Made by a program: the position numbers and the translations under genes. A stretch of 64,000 nucleotides of DNA. Source: DAITBA01 sp036824005 (lineage in GTDB: Bacteria; Pseudomonadota; Gammaproteobacteria; Burkholderiales; Rhodocyclaceae). Position 1 is the first letter of the stretch, and every line of letters begins with the position of its first letter. The DNA lies in contig DAITBA010000001.1 of assembly GCA_036824005.1 (NCBI GenBank), positions 620,001 to 684,000 on the forward strand. Reading direction: 5' to 3'. Below, piece by piece: positions 1-8,290 of the stretch. The notes beneath the pieces were generated by a model. The model ran no database searches, was not told the origin of the DNA, and was given only the letters and a program-made list of their open reading frames with translations.

Positions 1-166
1 GGCCGGAACTTGGTCCGGTTTCGCGCGGAGACACGGACGGCAGGATTTTCAGGTAGTATGCAATGGTGCACCGCATCGAGCGCTGGCGCCCGCGCGGGGC
101 AAGTTAAGCAGATTTCCCGCATCAAATCAAATCGCCGCACCCAGCGAACAGGAGCAGCCTGCGCCC

Positions 167-1201
167 ATGGATCAGCCGATTGCCATCGACTATCCGCTCC
201 ATGACCTGCCCCCCGCTGGCAAGGCGCTGCCTGCGGCTCCGGGCATCGAGTGGGTGCGCATGCCGCTGCCTTTCGCCCTCGATCACGTCAATCTCTGGCT
301 ACTTCACGACGGCGACGGCTACACGCTTGTCGACGCGGGCATCGCCCTCGACTCTATCAAGGAAAGCTGGGAGGCAATTCTGGCGAGCGTTTGCGCCGCC
401 AAACCGATCCGGCGCCTGATCGTCACCCACTATCATCCTGACCATCTCGGCCTTGGCGCGTGGCTGGCCGCGAAGCTGGGCATCGAGGTGTGGATGACCC
501 AGGGCGAATACCTCGCCGCGCTCGCCGTGCGCGAGCAACTGGCCGGCTTCGGCGTGCCTGCGATGCTGAAACAGTTTCGCGCCAACGGCCTCGACGAGGC
601 GAGGCTGGACGCCCTGGCCCGGCGCGGCAACAGCTACCGGCGCGGCGTGCCCGACCTGCCCGATCATTACCGGCGCATGGTCGACGGCGAGGACCTGCGC
701 ATTGACGGCCGCAACTGGCGTGTCATGGTCGGCCACGGCCATTCGCCGGAGCACGCCGCCCTTTACTGCGAGCAACTCGGCGTTCTGATTTCCGGCGACA
801 TGGTGCTGCCGCGCATCACCACGAACGTCAGCGTGCTCGCGGCGACCCCCGACGCCGATCCGCTCAAACTTTATCTCGATTCGCTCGCGCGCTACGCGCA
901 ACTATCGGCCGATACCCTCGTGCTGCCTTCCCATGGCCGGCCGTTCCGCGGCCTGCGTCAGCGCGTGGAGTTCGTGGCGGCCCATCATCGCGAGCGCTGC
1001 GACTTGCTGCTTGCCTGCTGTCCTGCGCCGCGCAGCGCCGCCGAGTTGCTGCCGACGTTGTTCACGCGCGAGCTCGACCCACACCAAGTCATGTTTGCCA
1101 TGGGGGAAACGATCGCCCACCTCAACCGCCTCGTCTATGCCGGCGAGCTGCACAAGGTAGAGGGGAGCGACGGCATCACCCGCTTTGTCACGCTGCATTA
1201 A
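167..1201 (+). CDS. MBL-fold metallo-hydrolase
   Basis: A 344-residue metallo-beta-lactamase-fold protein, probably a cytoplasmic hydrolase of thioesters or other esters. The signature HxHxDH is at residues 88-93 (THYHPDHLG). Later metal ligands are visible as GHGHSPEH, SGDMVLP and PSHGRPF, so both zinc sites look complete. There is no signal peptide. The ATG is preceded by AGGAG about 12 bases upstream. It lies 16 bases before phaC on the same strand and probably shares its transcript, which fits a role in acyl-CoA or PHA metabolism; that role is inference. The substrate cannot be read from the sequence. Confidence 0.85.
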   Translation: MDQPIAIDYPLHDLPPAGKALPAAPGIEWVRMPLPFALDHVNLWLLHDGDGYTLVDAGIALDSIKESWEAILASVCAAKPIRRLIVTHYHPDHLGLGAWLAAKLGIEVWMTQGEYLAALAVREQLAGFGVPAMLKQFRANGLDEARLDALARRGNSYRRGVPDLPDHYRRMVDGEDLRIDGRNWRVMVGHGHSPEHAALYCEQLGVLISGDMVLPRITTNVSVLAATPDADPLKLYLDSLARYAQLSADTLVLPSHGRPFRGLRQRVEFVAAHHRERCDLLLACCPAPRSAAELLPTLFTRELDPHQVMFAMGETIAHLNRLVYAGELHKVEGSDGITRFVTLH

Positions 1202-1217
1202 TCAGGAGAGGAAACCA

Positions 1218-3050
1218 ATGGCCACGACAACCGAAGACCCTGCAACACGATCGCTGCCCGATCCTCAGGAAATGGCCAAGACCTATGCCGAAGTGGCGCA
1301 ACGGGCTTCGAAGCTCATTTCCGACCACGTCAAGCGCCAAGTCGCCCGCGGTGCGACGGTACCGGGCGACGAGTTGGGCATCGCCCAGGCTTTCATGGAA
1401 ATGATGGCCAAGCTGCTGTCCAACCCGTACACGCTCGCGCAGTCGCAGATGAATCTGGTCTGGGACTATTTTTCCCTCTGGCAGCACTCCATGCTGCGCT
1501 TCATGGGCCTGCACGTGCAGCCCGTGGCGGCGCCGGCCAAGGGCGACAACCGCTTCAGGGACGAGCAATGGGAGGAGCATTTTCTTTTTGACTTCATCAA
1601 GCAGTCCTACCTCATCTCGGCGCGCCATATCCATGACACGGTGAGCAAGGTCGAGGGCTTGCCCAACGGCACGCAGAAGAAGGTGAACTTCTTCACGCGC
1701 CAGTTTATCGACGCGCTCTCGCCATCGAATTTCGCGCTGACCAATCCGGAGGTTTTCCGCGAAACGCTCAAGAGTCACGGTCAGAACCTGATCAAGGGGT
1801 TCAACAACCTGCTGCGCGACATGGAGGACGGCGAAGGCCAGTTGCGCATCCGCATGACCGACACCTCCGCCTTCGAGATGGGCAAGAACGTCGCCACGAC
1901 GCCCGGCAAGGTGGTGTTCCAGAACGAGCTGATGCAGTTGCTGCAGTTCAGCCCGTCCACCAAAGAGGTGCTCAAGCGCCCCTTCCTGATCGTCCCGCCC
2001 TGGATCAATAAGTACTACATCCTCGACCTGCGCGAGAAGAACTCGTACATCAAATGGGCGGTCGACCAAGGTCATACCGTGTTCGTGATTTCGTGGGTGA
2101 ACCCGGACGAGAAACTCGCCCAGCTGGGATTCGACGACTATCTGAGCAGGGGCACGCTGGCCGCGGTAGAGGCCGTTTGCGAGCAGACCGGCGCGAAGGA
2201 AATGAACGCCGTGGGCTACTGCCTGGGCGGCACCTTGCTTGCCTGCACGCTCTCCTACATGGCCGCCAAGAAGGACAAACGCATCGCCTCGGGCACCTTC
2301 TTCACCACCATGCTCGACTTCTCGCAGCCCGGGGAACTGGGCGTGTTCCTCGACGACAAGGCGGTCGAGGGGCTGGAGAAGAAGATGTTCGAGCGCGGCT
2401 TTCTGGAAGGCGCGGAGATGGCCGGCACCTTCAACATGCTGCGCGCCAACGATCTCATCTGGTCGTTCGTGGTGAACAACTACCTGCTGGGCAAGGACCC
2501 GTTCCCCTTCGACCTGCTGTACTGGAACTCCGATTCCACACGCATGCCGGCCAAGATGCACAGCTACTATCTGCGCAACTTCTACATGAAGAACCTGCTG
2601 CGCGAGCCCGGCGGCATCGAATTGGCCGGCACGCCGATCGACCTGCGCAAGATCAAGGTGCCGTGCTACTTCACCTCCACCATCGAGGACCATATCGCGC
2701 CGTGGAAGAGTACCTATCTCGGCGCCCAGCTCTTCGGCGGTCCGGTGCGCTTCGTTCTGGGCGGCTCCGGCCATATCGCCGGCATCGTCAATCCGCCGGT
2801 GGCGAACAAGTACGGATTCTGGATCAACGCTACCGACAAGCTGCCCGACTCTTCCGATGAGTGGTTCAGCGGCGCGGTGCACCAGCCCGGGTCGTGGTGG
2901 ACGGACTGGCAGCGGTGGGTGGTCGGGCTCGATGACGAATGGGTACAAGCGCGCGATCCGGCCAAGGGCAAGCTCAAGGCCCTCGAAGACGCGCCGGGCT
3001 CCTACGTCAAATTCCGTCTCGACACGGCGAAGAAACAAAAGCTCGCCTGA
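1218..3050 (+). CDS. phaC: Class I poly(3-hydroxyalkanoate) synthase PhaC
   Basis: A 610-residue PHA synthase that polymerises (R)-3-hydroxyacyl-CoA into storage polyester at the granule surface. The lipase-like box GYCLGGT carries the nucleophile Cys335. The other triad members are Asp491 (EDHIAPW) and His519 (SGHIAG). The 28-residue Asp-His spacing is normal for class I enzymes. The length also matches class I (about 590-610) rather than the short class III subunit. The start is the ATG after AGGAGAGG; an upstream in-frame codon at 1185 would run into the previous gene. No phaA, phaB or phasin gene follows; a strong hairpin closes the unit at once. Confidence 0.97.
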   Translation: MATTTEDPATRSLPDPQEMAKTYAEVAQRASKLISDHVKRQVARGATVPGDELGIAQAFMEMMAKLLSNPYTLAQSQMNLVWDYFSLWQHSMLRFMGLHVQPVAAPAKGDNRFRDEQWEEHFLFDFIKQSYLISARHIHDTVSKVEGLPNGTQKKVNFFTRQFIDALSPSNFALTNPEVFRETLKSHGQNLIKGFNNLLRDMEDGEGQLRIRMTDTSAFEMGKNVATTPGKVVFQNELMQLLQFSPSTKEVLKRPFLIVPPWINKYYILDLREKNSYIKWAVDQGHTVFVISWVNPDEKLAQLGFDDYLSRGTLAAVEAVCEQTGAKEMNAVGYCLGGTLLACTLSYMAAKKDKRIASGTFFTTMLDFSQPGELGVFLDDKAVEGLEKKMFERGFLEGAEMAGTFNMLRANDLIWSFVVNNYLLGKDPFPFDLLYWNSDSTRMPAKMHSYYLRNFYMKNLLREPGGIELAGTPIDLRKIKVPCYFTSTIEDHIAPWKSTYLGAQLFGGPVRFVLGGSGHIAGIVNPPVANKYGFWINATDKLPDSSDEWFSGAVHQPGSWWTDWQRWVVGLDDEWVQARDPAKGKLKALEDAPGSYVKFRLDTAKKQKLA

Positions 3051-3069
3051 GGACGACGATGATCATACG

Positions 3070-3092
3070 ACGGGGGCTGCGGCCCCCGTTTC
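3070..3092 (+). terminator. Intrinsic terminator-like hairpin after phaC
   Basis: A perfect 8-bp stem, ACGGGGGC with GCCCCCGT, closes on the tetraloop TGCG and is followed by a short T run (TTTCC). It starts 20 bases after the phaC stop and ends 14 bases before the next start codon. This separates the phaC transcript from the PIN gene. Confidence 0.75.
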
Positions 3093-3105
3093 CGTTGCCG
3101 CGCTG

Positions 3106-3594
3106 ATGCTCAATCGCCCCGCGGCAGGCGCGCCTTGGCGGCTGGTGCTCGACACCAATGTGCTGCTTTCCCTGTGGGCGTTCGGCGACCCGCATCTGCG
3201 CTGGCTCGACGAAGCCCTGTCGGCAGGCGCCGTCGCGCTGCTGACGAACCAGGCGTGCGGCGCCGAGTTCGCGCGTGTGCTCACCTACCCGGGATTGGGC
3301 TTCGGTGGCGAGCGCATCGCTGCCGTCCGCGCGCGCCATGACGCCATCGCCCGGCCGGTGACCGAACTGCCCGCGCAGCGCATTGCGCTGCCCACCTGCC
3401 GCGATCCCGACGACCAGAAATTTCTCGAACTGGCGCGGGACGGCGGTGCCCACTTCCTCGTCACCAGCGACAAGGCGCTGCTCGCCCTGGCGCGACGCCG
3501 GCCGATGGTGGAGCACTTTGCCATCGTTCACCCCGAGCGGCTTGCACATCGACTCGCACCGCGCGCCGATGTGCCGCGTCCGCGCGCTGGCTGA
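3106..3594 (+). CDS. Orphan PIN-domain putative ribonuclease
   Basis: A 162-residue PIN-domain protein of the COG1569 'putative toxin' type. The acidic metal-binding set is visible: Asp16 (LVLDTNVLL), Glu54, Asp102/Asp103 (CRDPDDQKF) and Asp122 (VTSDKALL). PIN proteins of this kind cleave RNA when paired with an antitoxin. No antitoxin gene lies on either side, so it is either a solitary toxin or a domesticated RNase. The start is the ATG just after the phaC terminator hairpin; the open frame extends further upstream but into phaC in another frame. There is no obvious Shine-Dalgarno. Confidence 0.75.
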   Translation: MLNRPAAGAPWRLVLDTNVLLSLWAFGDPHLRWLDEALSAGAVALLTNQACGAEFARVLTYPGLGFGGERIAAVRARHDAIARPVTELPAQRIALPTCRDPDDQKFLELARDGGAHFLVTSDKALLALARRRPMVEHFAIVHPERLAHRLAPRADVPRPRAG

Positions 3595-3599
3595 CGAGG

Positions 3600-4154
3600 C
3601 TATCCGAACGTCAGTTCCGCACGGGCAAGCGCTAGGGCGTCGATGGGCAGCAGCAGCGCCAGCGGTTGCTCGACCTGGCTCACGCGATCGAGCGCGCGCA
3701 GCAGTTGCCTGCGCCACTGGGCGCGCAACGTCGCGTCCGCGCTGGGCGCGATCCGGCCCCGACAGCCATCCGCCTGGCACCGGCAGGCGAAGCTTTCGGG
3801 CGCGGTAAGATGAAGCGTGCCGTAGTCGATGGTGATCTGCTCGCCAGGCGAGATGTCGCGCACGGCGAGATCGAAGCCGTGGTCCGTCGCCAGGCAGTTG
3901 GCGGCGCAGGAATGGTTGATCAGCCGGGCGTTGTCCCAGGTCAGCACCCAGTTGCCGTCGCGGTCGTGGTAGGCGTACTTGTTCAGCAGATCGTCATAGT
4001 CGGCGGACAATCCACCCGCCCGTTGTGCTGTGATCACCTGATCAAACTCGTCCAGGACCCAGACCAGCGTGCCGCAGGCAATGGCGCGGCAGGCGAATAC
4101 GCCGACGCCTATCTCGGCGTTGACCAAACGCAGCTCCGTGTACGGGTGAAGCAC
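3600..4154 (-). CDS. SET-domain protein (putative protein-lysine methyltransferase)
   Basis: A 184-residue bacterial SET-domain protein. The core is recognisable by LINHSC (residues 78-83), which binds SAM and helps form the pseudoknot, and by the catalytic-side DYG at 110-112. A post-SET cysteine set, Cys124, Cys126 and Cys131 (CRCQADGCRG), could hold a zinc together with Cys83. The family transfers methyl groups from SAM to lysine in a protein; the bacterial target is unknown. It is cytoplasmic, with no signal peptide. It lies 21 bases downstream of the BtuF-like gene on the same strand and is likely co-transcribed. It converges on the PIN gene with a 5-base gap. Confidence 0.82.
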   Translation of the reverse strand: MLHPYTELRLVNAEIGVGVFACRAIACGTLVWVLDEFDQVITAQRAGGLSADYDDLLNKYAYHDRDGNWVLTWDNARLINHSCAANCLATDHGFDLAVRDISPGEQITIDYGTLHLTAPESFACRCQADGCRGRIAPSADATLRAQWRRQLLRALDRVSQVEQPLALLLPIDALALARAELTFG

Positions 4155-4175
4155 CGGTTCTCCCCCTGCTCCCTC

Positions 4176-4979
4176 TCACCGCCCACCGGCGGTGCGCAAG
4201 CGTTCCAGGTAATGCAGGCCGCCGATGGCGCGGCTGCCGTACCACGACATCATGGTGCCGTCGATCAACTGCACCGGCGTGCGCCCGAGCGGCAAGAGTG
4301 CGGCGATCTGCGCGACATGGCGGGAGCGGAAACGGTACGGCTCGCTCGGCATCAGTACGCGCTCGACCTCCCCGAGCCAGGCAGAGCCGGGCACCACCTC
4401 AGGATAGCGCCGCGCCGCCTCGACGGGAAGGGTGTCCCAGCCTGCCGCTGCGAGGGTGGCGGAAATGTAGGTGTCCCGCGACACCGTCATCCACGGGTCC
4501 TTCCAGATGAGGTAAAGCACCTTCTCGCGCCGATGACGCGTGGCTGCCGCTTCGACGCGGGCGAGTGCTTCGGCGCAGCGCCGGGCCAGCGCCTCGGCCT
4601 GCTCCGCGCGGTGGAACATCGCGCCGAAGAACCGAAACAGATCGATATTGTCGGCCGGCCGCAATGGATGCGTGACAATGACATGAGGAATAAACTCCCG
4701 CATCGCCGCCACGGTCTCGCGCTGATTCTCGTCGACATTGACGATGGCATGAGTGGGCGCGAGCGCTCGCACCTTGTCCATGGCGACATTCTTCGTGCCG
4801 CCGACTTTGGGCACCTGCCGCAGTGCCTGGCGCGGATGCACGCAGAAGCCAGTGCGGCCGACCAGGTGCTCGCTCAGCCCGAGTGCGCACACCATCTCGG
4901 TCAGGCTGGGCACCAGGCTGACAATGCGCGGCGCGCCCGTGCACGGCTCGTGCGCTTGACCAACGGCATCGCGGAGCAT
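4176..4979 (-). CDS. BtuF-like cobalamin/metal-chelate binding protein, no signal peptide
   Basis: A 267-residue protein of the helical-backbone metal receptor family (Peripla_BP_2, BtuF/FecB-like). The typical opening IVSLVPSLTEMVCALG is at about residues 19-34. BtuF-type motifs follow, including GRTGFCVHP, VGGTKN and DENQ. There is no secretion signal, so it would stay in the cytoplasm, unlike the periplasmic subunit of a vitamin B12 importer. No ABC permease or ATPase is nearby. Its only partner is the SET-domain gene 21 bases downstream. The ligand may be cobalamin or another corrinoid, but this rests only on family resemblance. The start codon at 4979 has only a weak ribosome site. Confidence 0.75.
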   Translation of the reverse strand: MLRDAVGQAHEPCTGAPRIVSLVPSLTEMVCALGLSEHLVGRTGFCVHPRQALRQVPKVGGTKNVAMDKVRALAPTHAIVNVDENQRETVAAMREFIPHVIVTHPLRPADNIDLFRFFGAMFHRAEQAEALARRCAEALARVEAAATRHRREKVLYLIWKDPWMTVSRDTYISATLAAAGWDTLPVEAARRYPEVVPGSAWLGEVERVLMPSEPYRFRSRHVAQIAALLPLGRTPVQLIDGTMMSWYGSRAIGGLHYLERLRTAGGR

Positions 4980-5210
4980 CCTCGGGCCCTATAACGGATA
5001 AGTGCGAACACGTACTCAACCGGGCGCACCGCCGCAGGCGCCCACGAATGCCGCCCTTCGCCTTGCGCAACGGCGCTGCATCGGCGAAACTGACGGTGAG
5101 GCGGCCACCCCACGTCGTATATTGTAGGCTCAGCACCCGCCTGCGCCGACCTCCGCGATAATTCGTGCCAATGCCGCGTTTGCGGGTTTGGCCGTATATG
5201 AGTTTCCGAG

Positions 5211-6107
5211 ATGAGAAACACCGTCCTTGCCCTGGGCAGCTTCCTTGACGCGCTCCACGATGCGGTGCTGGTTGTGGACAAGGAGGCCCGGATCGTCTTC
5301 GCCAACACCGCAGTCAAGTCTCTTCTCGGCTACGACAGCACGGAACTGGTCGGTGCCCCGATCAAGGTTCTCGTGCCGGCACACGTGCGTCCCCGTCATG
5401 ACGAGAACGTCGCCCGCTATCAGCGCGATGGCCAGCCGACCCTGCTCGGCGACCGCAGCATGGTGTTTGCCGTCAACAAGGCCGGCAAGGACATCCCGGT
5501 CACGATCTCTCTATGCAATGTCGATATCGGCGGGGAGCGGTGCTCGATGGCCGTGGTGCGCGATGCCGCCGCCATCCACCGCCACCTTGGCACGGCCGAA
5601 GCACAGGCGCAGACCGATGCGCTGACCGGTCTCGGCAACCGCCTGCTGCTGTCGCGCCGGCTGCAGGCCGCCCTGGCCGCCGGCGGCAATGGCTTCGCGT
5701 TGCTCTTCGTCGACCTGGAGAACTTCAAGAGCTTCAACGATACCTACGGCCACAAGGCCGGTGACGAGGTGCTGCGCGTGGCGGCGCTACGGATGAAATC
5801 GATGGTGCGCAAGAACGATACCGTGGCGCGAATCGGCGGTGATGAGTTCGTCATGCTGCTCGACGACGTCAAGGACGTGACCCTGCTCAAGCAGCGCGTG
5901 GAGAAGATCGCGCAGCGCATCAACGCCCGCTTCAAGATCGGCAGCATGACGGGCAGGGTCGGCGTGAACATCGGCTGCGCGATCTACCCCACCAACGGCA
6001 GGAGCGAGGAACAGCTCATGGCACAAGCCGATGCTGCCATGTACCTGGCGAAACGACTGAAGCGAAGCTATTGCATCGCTGGCGTCGAGTCTCCACTCAC
6101 GACCTGA
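5211..6107 (+). CDS. PAS-GGDEF diguanylate cyclase
   Basis: A 298-residue soluble diguanylate cyclase that makes c-di-GMP from two GTP. An N-terminal PAS sensor (about residues 8-125; LDALHDAVLVVDKEARIVFAN) is followed by a GGDEF domain (about 133-290; TDALTGLGNR start). The active site GGDEF is intact at 209-213. The inhibitory-site motif RxxD is present as R200-KN-D203, exactly five residues before it, so product feedback is expected. There are no membrane segments, so the signal is cytosolic. It stands alone, transcribed away from the BtuF-like gene. Confidence 0.93.
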   Translation: MRNTVLALGSFLDALHDAVLVVDKEARIVFANTAVKSLLGYDSTELVGAPIKVLVPAHVRPRHDENVARYQRDGQPTLLGDRSMVFAVNKAGKDIPVTISLCNVDIGGERCSMAVVRDAAAIHRHLGTAEAQAQTDALTGLGNRLLLSRRLQAALAAGGNGFALLFVDLENFKSFNDTYGHKAGDEVLRVAALRMKSMVRKNDTVARIGGDEFVMLLDDVKDVTLLKQRVEKIAQRINARFKIGSMTGRVGVNIGCAIYPTNGRSEEQLMAQADAAMYLAKRLKRSYCIAGVESPLTT

Positions 6108-6208
6108 GCCGCGCCGGCGCCATTGACGCAAGGTTGCCGAATTGCGGTGCGTGTGCGTACATCTTTCCGGGCTTCTGATGACAGCGTCCTGACCTTTGAC
6201 GCGCCGGA

Positions 6209-6982
6209 CTACAACGGCAAACCGCGCGGCTTGCGCCCGGCTTTGGCGGCGAGCCGGTCATAGACGGCATCGGGCAGCAGGCGCATCAGGCGCGCCACGA
6301 CGGCCATCTGCCAGGGCACGACGGCATAGCGCGTGCCGCGGTCGATATGCCGGGCGATGCGCCGCGCTGCCTCGTCGGCGCTTAGCAGGAAGGGCATGGC
6401 ATAGCGATTGACTGCCGTCATCGGCGTTGCGATGTAGCCCGGGCAGATGGTTACCACGCGCACGCCGCTGCCGCGCAGTTCCACCCGCAGGCTTTCCAGG
6501 TAGGTGATCGCCGCCGCCTTCGAGGCGCTGTATGCGCCGGCGCCGGGAATGCCGCGTACGCCGGCGACGCTGGCGATGCCGGCAAGTGTGCCGCACCGTG
6601 CCGCGCGCATCGGCGCGACGAACGGCTGAAAGGTGGCCACCATGCCGAGCACGTTCGTGCGCATTATCGCAGCGAAGGCGGCAATGTCTTCAACATGTTC
6701 CGTGAGCGTGCCGACGCTGATGCCGGCGTTGGCGATGACGATGCGCGGCAACCCGGCGCGGGCGATGAAATCCTCGGCCGAGGTCAAAAGCGCGCCGGCG
6801 TCGCCGACGTCGGCGACATAGCTCAGGTGACCACCGGGGACTTCGGCGAGGGAGCGCATGACTGCCTGCAGGGCATCGCCACGGCGTGCCACGAGCCCGA
6901 CGCGCTCGCCGCCGGCTGCGTAGTGTCCGGCCAGCGCGGCACCCAGCCCGCTCGATGCTCCGGTGATGAAGACGCCGGCCAA
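6209..6982 (-). CDS. Short-chain dehydrogenase/reductase
   Basis: A 257-residue classical SDR using NAD(P)H. The cofactor loop TGASSGLG begins at residue 7, the NAG motif is present (IVIANAGI), and the catalytic YxxxK is YSASKAAA. The substrate is unknown. The start codon is TTG, chosen because the cofactor motif begins only six residues later and no ATG is suitably placed. It lies 13 bases downstream of dsbA and is the last gene of the argS-SPOR-dsbA-SDR operon, an arrangement common in betaproteobacteria. The ribosome site is weak, suggesting it relies on coupling to dsbA. Confidence 0.88.
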   Translation of the reverse strand: MAGVFITGASSGLGAALAGHYAAGGERVGLVARRGDALQAVMRSLAEVPGGHLSYVADVGDAGALLTSAEDFIARAGLPRIVIANAGISVGTLTEHVEDIAAFAAIMRTNVLGMVATFQPFVAPMRAARCGTLAGIASVAGVRGIPGAGAYSASKAAAITYLESLRVELRGSGVRVVTICPGYIATPMTAVNRYAMPFLLSADEAARRIARHIDRGTRYAVVPWQMAVVARLMRLLPDAVYDRLAAKAGRKPRGLPL

Positions 6983-6995
6983 CGGGTCGTGGCGG

Positions 6996-7649
6996 CTATT
7001 TCTTGCTGGTCGCGATCTCGCGCCTGACCTGCTCGACCAGTTCTTCGACGACCCGCAGCGTGCCTTCGCTGCTGCCGGCCATGGACTGTGACGTCATGAA
7101 GCGGCCAGCCACGGCAATGGCCGGTACGCCGCTGACCTTGTAGCCTTGGGCGATCTGCTGGGCGCGATTGACCTTGCTCTGGACGGAGAACGAGTTGTAG
7201 GCATCGACAAACTTCTTGCGGTCCACGCCCTTCTTCGCCACCCAGTCGGCCTGGATATTCGGGTCGGAGAGGTTGATGTTGTCCAGGTGCATGGCATCGA
7301 AGGCGGCGGCGTGCAGGCGCTCCACTTCGCCGATCGCCTCGAGCGCGAAATACAGCTTCGCCAGCGGCCCCCAGGTGTCGCGAAAGATGACCGGGACGCG
7401 CTTGAATTCCACGTCCTTGGGCAGCTTTTTGATCCACGGCTCGAGCGTCGGCTCGAAAGCATGGCAGTGGGGACAGGCATAGGAAAAGAACTCGATGACT
7501 TCGACCTTGCCCTTGGTGTCGGTCTGCTGCGCCGGACTGACCGGCACGTAGTCGCGGCCGGCAACAACCGCGGCATGGGCAGACGCGGCAAAAATGCCGA
7601 CGAACAGTGCGAGCCCGATGCGGGCGAAAAGCTTGCTGATGGGGTACAA
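6996..7649 (-). CDS. dsbA: Periplasmic thiol:disulfide interchange protein DsbA
   Basis: A 217-residue periplasmic oxidoreductase that introduces disulfides into exported proteins. A signal peptide (LFARIGLALFVGIFAASAHA) is followed by the thioredoxin-fold active site CPHC at Cys59-Cys62 (SYACPHCHAF). The start is taken as TTG at 7649, with AAGGAG eight bases upstream. The in-frame ATG at 7751 would overlap the SPOR gene by about 25 codons and push the signal peptide inward. It sits between the SPOR gene and the SDR gene in the argS operon. Its partner DsbB is not in the window; DsbD is encoded at 38.2 kb. Confidence 0.93.
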   Translation of the reverse strand: MYPISKLFARIGLALFVGIFAASAHAAVVAGRDYVPVSPAQQTDTKGKVEVIEFFSYACPHCHAFEPTLEPWIKKLPKDVEFKRVPVIFRDTWGPLAKLYFALEAIGEVERLHAAAFDAMHLDNINLSDPNIQADWVAKKGVDRKKFVDAYNSFSVQSKVNRAQQIAQGYKVSGVPAIAVAGRFMTSQSMAGSSEGTLRVVEELVEQVRREIATSKK

Positions 7650-7674
7650 CGTCGTCTCCTTCCTCGGGGTCGGC

Positions 7675-8283
7675 TCAGCGCGTAGCGGCGTCCTTGGTGC
7701 CTTTGACAACCGTGGCCTGGACACCGTTCTGCGCCAGTTGCGTGCGGGCACTGTTCATGTCGTCTACCCGGGTGTACGGCCCGATGCGCACCCGGTGCAC
7801 GGTGCCCTTGTCGGGAATGCTCACCGGCAGCACCTGGGCTTCCAGACCCAATAACGCCAGTTTCGCTTTCAGGTTGTCAGCGTCCGAGGGGTTGGTGAAC
7901 GCGCCCACCTGAAGGAAGAGCTGTTCGGGTGCAGGCGGCGCCGGCTTCTGCTCCGGCTTGGCTCCCGGTGCCGCTTCCTCGGCGCCCGGCAGGATCTTGT
8001 AGAACTCGAAGCGGGGCTTGTCTCCGACCTTGTCGCCCGGCTTGCCCGGCAGGGCCAGCGGCTGCTGGGGCAGACTCCGGTTCGGATCGGCGGCGGCGCC
8101 TTTGGCTTCGCCGCCCTTCTCCTGTGCCGGCTTCTCCTTGTTCAGGAAAGGCAGGGGCGTCTTGGTGATGTACCACGCCACGCCGAAGGCAACCACGACA
8201 CCCAGGACCAGACCGAGGAAGACGCCCACCAGCGTGCCGCCAAGACTTGCGCGCCGGGACCGGGAAGTATGATCGCGTGCCAT
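7675..8283 (-). CDS. SPOR-domain inner-membrane protein (FtsN/DedD-like)
   Basis: A 202-residue bitopic protein. A short basic cytoplasmic tail is followed by one membrane helix (about residues 15-37), a Pro/Ala/Lys-rich linker, and a C-terminal SPOR domain (about 125-198; FLQVGAFTNPSDADNLKAKL and VHRVRIGPYT). SPOR domains bind denuded septal peptidoglycan, so a role in cell division is likely. The architecture resembles FtsN or DedD, but the essential N-terminal FtsN motifs are not evident. It lies 7 bases downstream of argS and 25 bases upstream of dsbA. The argS-ftsN-dsbA order is conserved in betaproteobacteria. Confidence 0.9.
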   Translation of the reverse strand: MARDHTSRSRRASLGGTLVGVFLGLVLGVVVAFGVAWYITKTPLPFLNKEKPAQEKGGEAKGAAADPNRSLPQQPLALPGKPGDKVGDKPRFEFYKILPGAEEAAPGAKPEQKPAPPAPEQLFLQVGAFTNPSDADNLKAKLALLGLEAQVLPVSIPDKGTVHRVRIGPYTRVDDMNSARTQLAQNGVQATVVKGTKDAATR

Positions 8284-8290
8284 GATCCGC

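Noticed and set aside
1188..3038. A long open frame antisense to phaC (over 600 codons)
   Set aside because: It is a shadow of GC-rich coding sequence; the product has no family features, and phaC on the other strand is beyond doubt.
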